A DNA stretch of 33,455 bases. Source: Metabacillus fastidiosus NBRC 101226 (GTDB lineage Bacteria; Bacillota; Bacilli; Bacillales; Bacillaceae). Both the position numbers and the translations under genes were made by a program. The notes under the pieces are model-generated. The model made no database searches and was not told where the DNA came from. It saw nothing but the letters and a program-made list of their open reading frames with translations. Below are positions 32,022-33,455 of this stretch, piece after piece; positions within the stretch are counted from its first letter, which is position 1, and each line of letters opens with the position of its first letter. The stretch lies in NCBI RefSeq assembly GCF_001591625.1, contig NZ_BCVG01000032.1, positions 1 to 33,455 of the forward strand, given 5' to 3'.

Positions 32022-32033
32022 ACGGTTTTAGAC

Positions 32034-32071
32034 GACCTCCTATCCAATAATGACGGATAGGAGGTCTTTTT
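32034..32071 (+). terminator. Leader terminator hairpin 3
   Basis: GACCTCCTATCC (32034-32045) pairs perfectly with GGATAGGAGGTC (32055-32066), 9-nt loop, then TTTTT. It is a textbook intrinsic terminator placed 61 bp before the MFS start codon. Its 3' arm holds the SD AGGAGGT, 6 nt before a five-codon ORF (32072-32089). Confidence 0.85.
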
Positions 32072-32132
32072 ATGCTGTTTTTAATGTAGATGGAGAAACG
32101 TACATTAGCTAAATATAGAAAAGAGGAATATT

Positions 32133-33362
32133 ATGTCTCAATTATTAAAAAATCGTTTCGTTCAAGCCATTTTCCTTTCAGCATTGTTTCTTCAAGTAGG
32201 AATTTGGGTGCGAAACTTTGCAGTTCTTTTGTTTGTTATGGAAAAAACGAACGGAAATCCAGTTGCTATTTCATTAATATCAGTAGCTGAATTTGCACCA
32301 ATATTTATTTTTTCCTTTATAGGAGGTACGTTTGCTGACCGCTGGCGCCCGAAAAGGACGATGATATGGTGTGATATTTTAAGTGCAGTTTCGGTCTTTG
32401 CGGTCTTAGTTACCCTTGTTTTCGGTTCATGGGAAATTGTCTTTTTTGTTACTCTAATTTCAGCAATTTTATCGCAATTTTCTCAGCCTTCCGGATTGAA
32501 GCTGTTTAAAATGCATTTAAGTGAAGATTTAATTCAATCAGCAATGTCTATTTACCAAACGATATTCGCTATCTTTATGGTTTTAGGGCCAGTTCTTGGC
32601 ACCTTTATTTTCCAACGTTTTGGTATAGATGTGTCGATTGCGATAACTGGGGCAGCCTTCTTACTTTCGGCTGTTATGCTTCTGTTCATTCCTGCTGATA
32701 AAGGGATGGATGAGGAAGAGAGGGATACATCTGTATTAGAGGAAATGAAAGATGGCATCCGTTATGTTATTTCAAAAAAAGAATTAAGATTATTAGGATT
32801 ATGCTTTATGGCAGCAGGACTGGCGATAGGTCTTACTCATCCGCTTTCTATCTTTCTTGTAACAGAGCGGTTAGGCTTGGCAAAAGAGAATCTGCAATGG
32901 TTATTAATGGCGAATGGAATTGGAATGATTGTAGGTGGAGCGATTTCAGCAATATTTTCTAAGAAAATTCCACCTCAAAAGCTTTTAATTGCTGGTCTGT
33001 TGGCTAACGCAATAGGAATGAGCATTATTGGCTTCTCAACTAACTTTTTTATTACCCTTGCAACAGAATGTTTTATCGGCTTTTTCTTTCCTGCTATTCA
33101 AATAGGGATCAATACAATGATTTTACAAAATACAAAGGCCGAGTTTATCGGAAGAGTGAACGGTACTTTAAGTCCGCTTTTTGTCGGTGCAATGGTTTTG
33201 ACAATGAGTATTGCAGGTGTGTTAAAAGAGGCATTTTCGATTATCACTATTTTTGAAATAGCTGCTGCTTTATTTGTCATAGGCTTCCTCGTTATTTTGC
33301 CAATTTATAATATGAAGATACAAAAGGAAGTAGAAGAAGTACAATCAAAGGAATTAGTTTAA
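32133..33362 (+). CDS. MFS efflux transporter, DHA3/MefA-like
   Basis: The product has 409 residues and 12 predicted helices. LLFVMEKTNGNPVAISLI and the motif A loop GGTFADRWRPKRTM (about 64-77) are typical of the DHA3 (MFS_3) group that includes macrolide-efflux Mef proteins. GLKLFKMHLSEDLIQSAMS after helix 4 is another group hallmark. SD AAGAGGA lies 5 nt before ATG 32133. Control by a multi-hairpin leader with an upstream ORF, and a neighbouring Mta-like drug sensor, suggest an antibiotic-inducible exporter. The exact substrate is not readable; macrolides or other ribosome inhibitors are an inference from the leader. Confidence 0.83.
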   Translation: MSQLLKNRFVQAIFLSALFLQVGIWVRNFAVLLFVMEKTNGNPVAISLISVAEFAPIFIFSFIGGTFADRWRPKRTMIWCDILSAVSVFAVLVTLVFGSWEIVFFVTLISAILSQFSQPSGLKLFKMHLSEDLIQSAMSIYQTIFAIFMVLGPVLGTFIFQRFGIDVSIAITGAAFLLSAVMLLFIPADKGMDEEERDTSVLEEMKDGIRYVISKKELRLLGLCFMAAGLAIGLTHPLSIFLVTERLGLAKENLQWLLMANGIGMIVGGAISAIFSKKIPPQKLLIAGLLANAIGMSIIGFSTNFFITLATECFIGFFFPAIQIGINTMILQNTKAEFIGRVNGTLSPLFVGAMVLTMSIAGVLKEAFSIITIFEIAAALFVIGFLVILPIYNMKIQKEVEEVQSKELV

Positions 33363-33367
33363 AAGAG

Positions 33368-33411
33368 AGGGTTTCCCCAAAGGATAAAAAGCAACCCTTT
33401 GGGGAAACCCT
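33368..33411. terminator. 16-bp perfect hairpin after the MFS gene
   Basis: AGGGTTTCCCCAAAGG (33368-33383) is exactly complementary to CCTTTGGGGAAACCCT (33396-33411). It is GC-rich for this DNA but has no T tract on the plus strand (GCTAAAA). It is likely a transcript end or stability structure. Confidence 0.55.
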
Positions 33412-33455
33412 GCTAAAAGGCCCTGTGATGAAATCCAGTAAAATCAAGGATTTGG

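Larger units (their letters stand above)
31874..32026 (+). promoter_or_regulatory. Structured leader RNA of the MFS efflux gene
   Basis: ACCGTAG (31874-31880) is complementary to CTACGGT (32020-32026), closing a domain that contains two hairpins. ACGATG (31882-31887) can pair with CATCGT at 31914-31919 or at 31977-31982, both within repeats of CATCGTAAA, so several folds compete. I do not recognise a named riboswitch class. Confidence 0.45.

Noticed and set aside
31855-32030. Known riboswitch (ykkC/guanidine, yybP-ykoY, fluoride) in the MFS leader
   Set aside because: I compared remembered consensus cores by eye and none fits; I therefore describe it only as a structured leader.
32090-32290. 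66-codon ORF overlapping the start of the DHA3 MFS gene in another frame
   Set aside because: It lies mostly inside the MFS coding sequence and its product has no recognisable composition or motif; it lacks its own good ribosome binding site.
1-33455. Mobile element, prophage, CRISPR array or RNA gene
   Set aside because: No transposase, integrase, phage structural gene, regularly spaced repeat, or tRNA/rRNA sequence was seen; the concentration of resistance genes alone does not show transfer.

Overview
The window is AT-rich DNA with strong GGAGG-type ribosome binding sites and many short U-tract terminators. It encodes a Fur-regulated basic protein (Fbp) family member, a DesK/DesR-like two-component pair, a CsbB/GtcA/YfhO-type glycosylation locus and an Mta-like MerR regulator. 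Together these point to a Bacillaceae chromosome (Bacillus sensu lato); genus and species cannot be fixed from the sequence alone. I see no tRNA, rRNA, CRISPR array, transposase, integrase or phage gene.

Layout. 1-5300: a small Fbp protein, a SAM-dependent methyltransferase behind a structured leader, an apparent operon of alpha/beta hydrolase, CPBP membrane protease and a BcrAB-like ABC exporter, then a CHY zinc-finger protein. 5300-12600: two divergent units around a shared control region at about 8981-9308. Leftward are an NfrA-like flavin reductase, a fumarate-reductase/AprA-fold flavoprotein and a fosmidomycin-resistance-type MFS protein. Rightward are a dicluster ferredoxin and an SsuBCA/TauABC-like importer. 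This looks like a sulfonate (or similar organosulfur) scavenging module, with the flavoprotein and ferredoxin resembling AsfA/AsfB. 12700-14500: a Cache-domain chemoreceptor behind a clear SigD promoter. 14580-19420: a Bmr/NorA-like MFS pump, an OmpR-type two-component system and a BcrA-like ABC transporter; the same 17-bp candidate response-regulator box lies before the pump and before the transporter. 19640-23150: an ABC-2 exporter with a DesKR-like two-component system in the gene order of B. subtilis yvfRSTU. 23400-24200: a type B chloramphenicol acetyltransferase preceded by a leader peptide and hairpin arranged like a cat/erm translational attenuator. 25000-29000: GT2 glycosyltransferase, GtrA flippase and YfhO GT-C enzyme, overlapping each other, with a SigB-like promoter about 300 bp upstream. 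29200-30900: a second chemoreceptor. 31000-33455: an Mta/TipA-type MerR regulator with a MerR-type 19-bp-spacer promoter and an internal start for a free TipAS domain, then a DHA3-type MFS efflux protein behind a roughly 280-nt leader with three stacked hairpins and a three-codon upstream ORF.

Together, much of the window handles toxic small molecules: three ABC exporters, three MFS proteins, an acetyltransferase and a drug-sensing regulator. Two resistance genes (the acetyltransferase and the last MFS protein) carry leaders that look built to sense stalled ribosomes. The most interesting items are these two leaders, the TipAS internal start, the shared response-regulator box and the AsfAB-like module. 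All regulatory readings come from inspection of the sequence by eye; no alignment, folding or database search was run.
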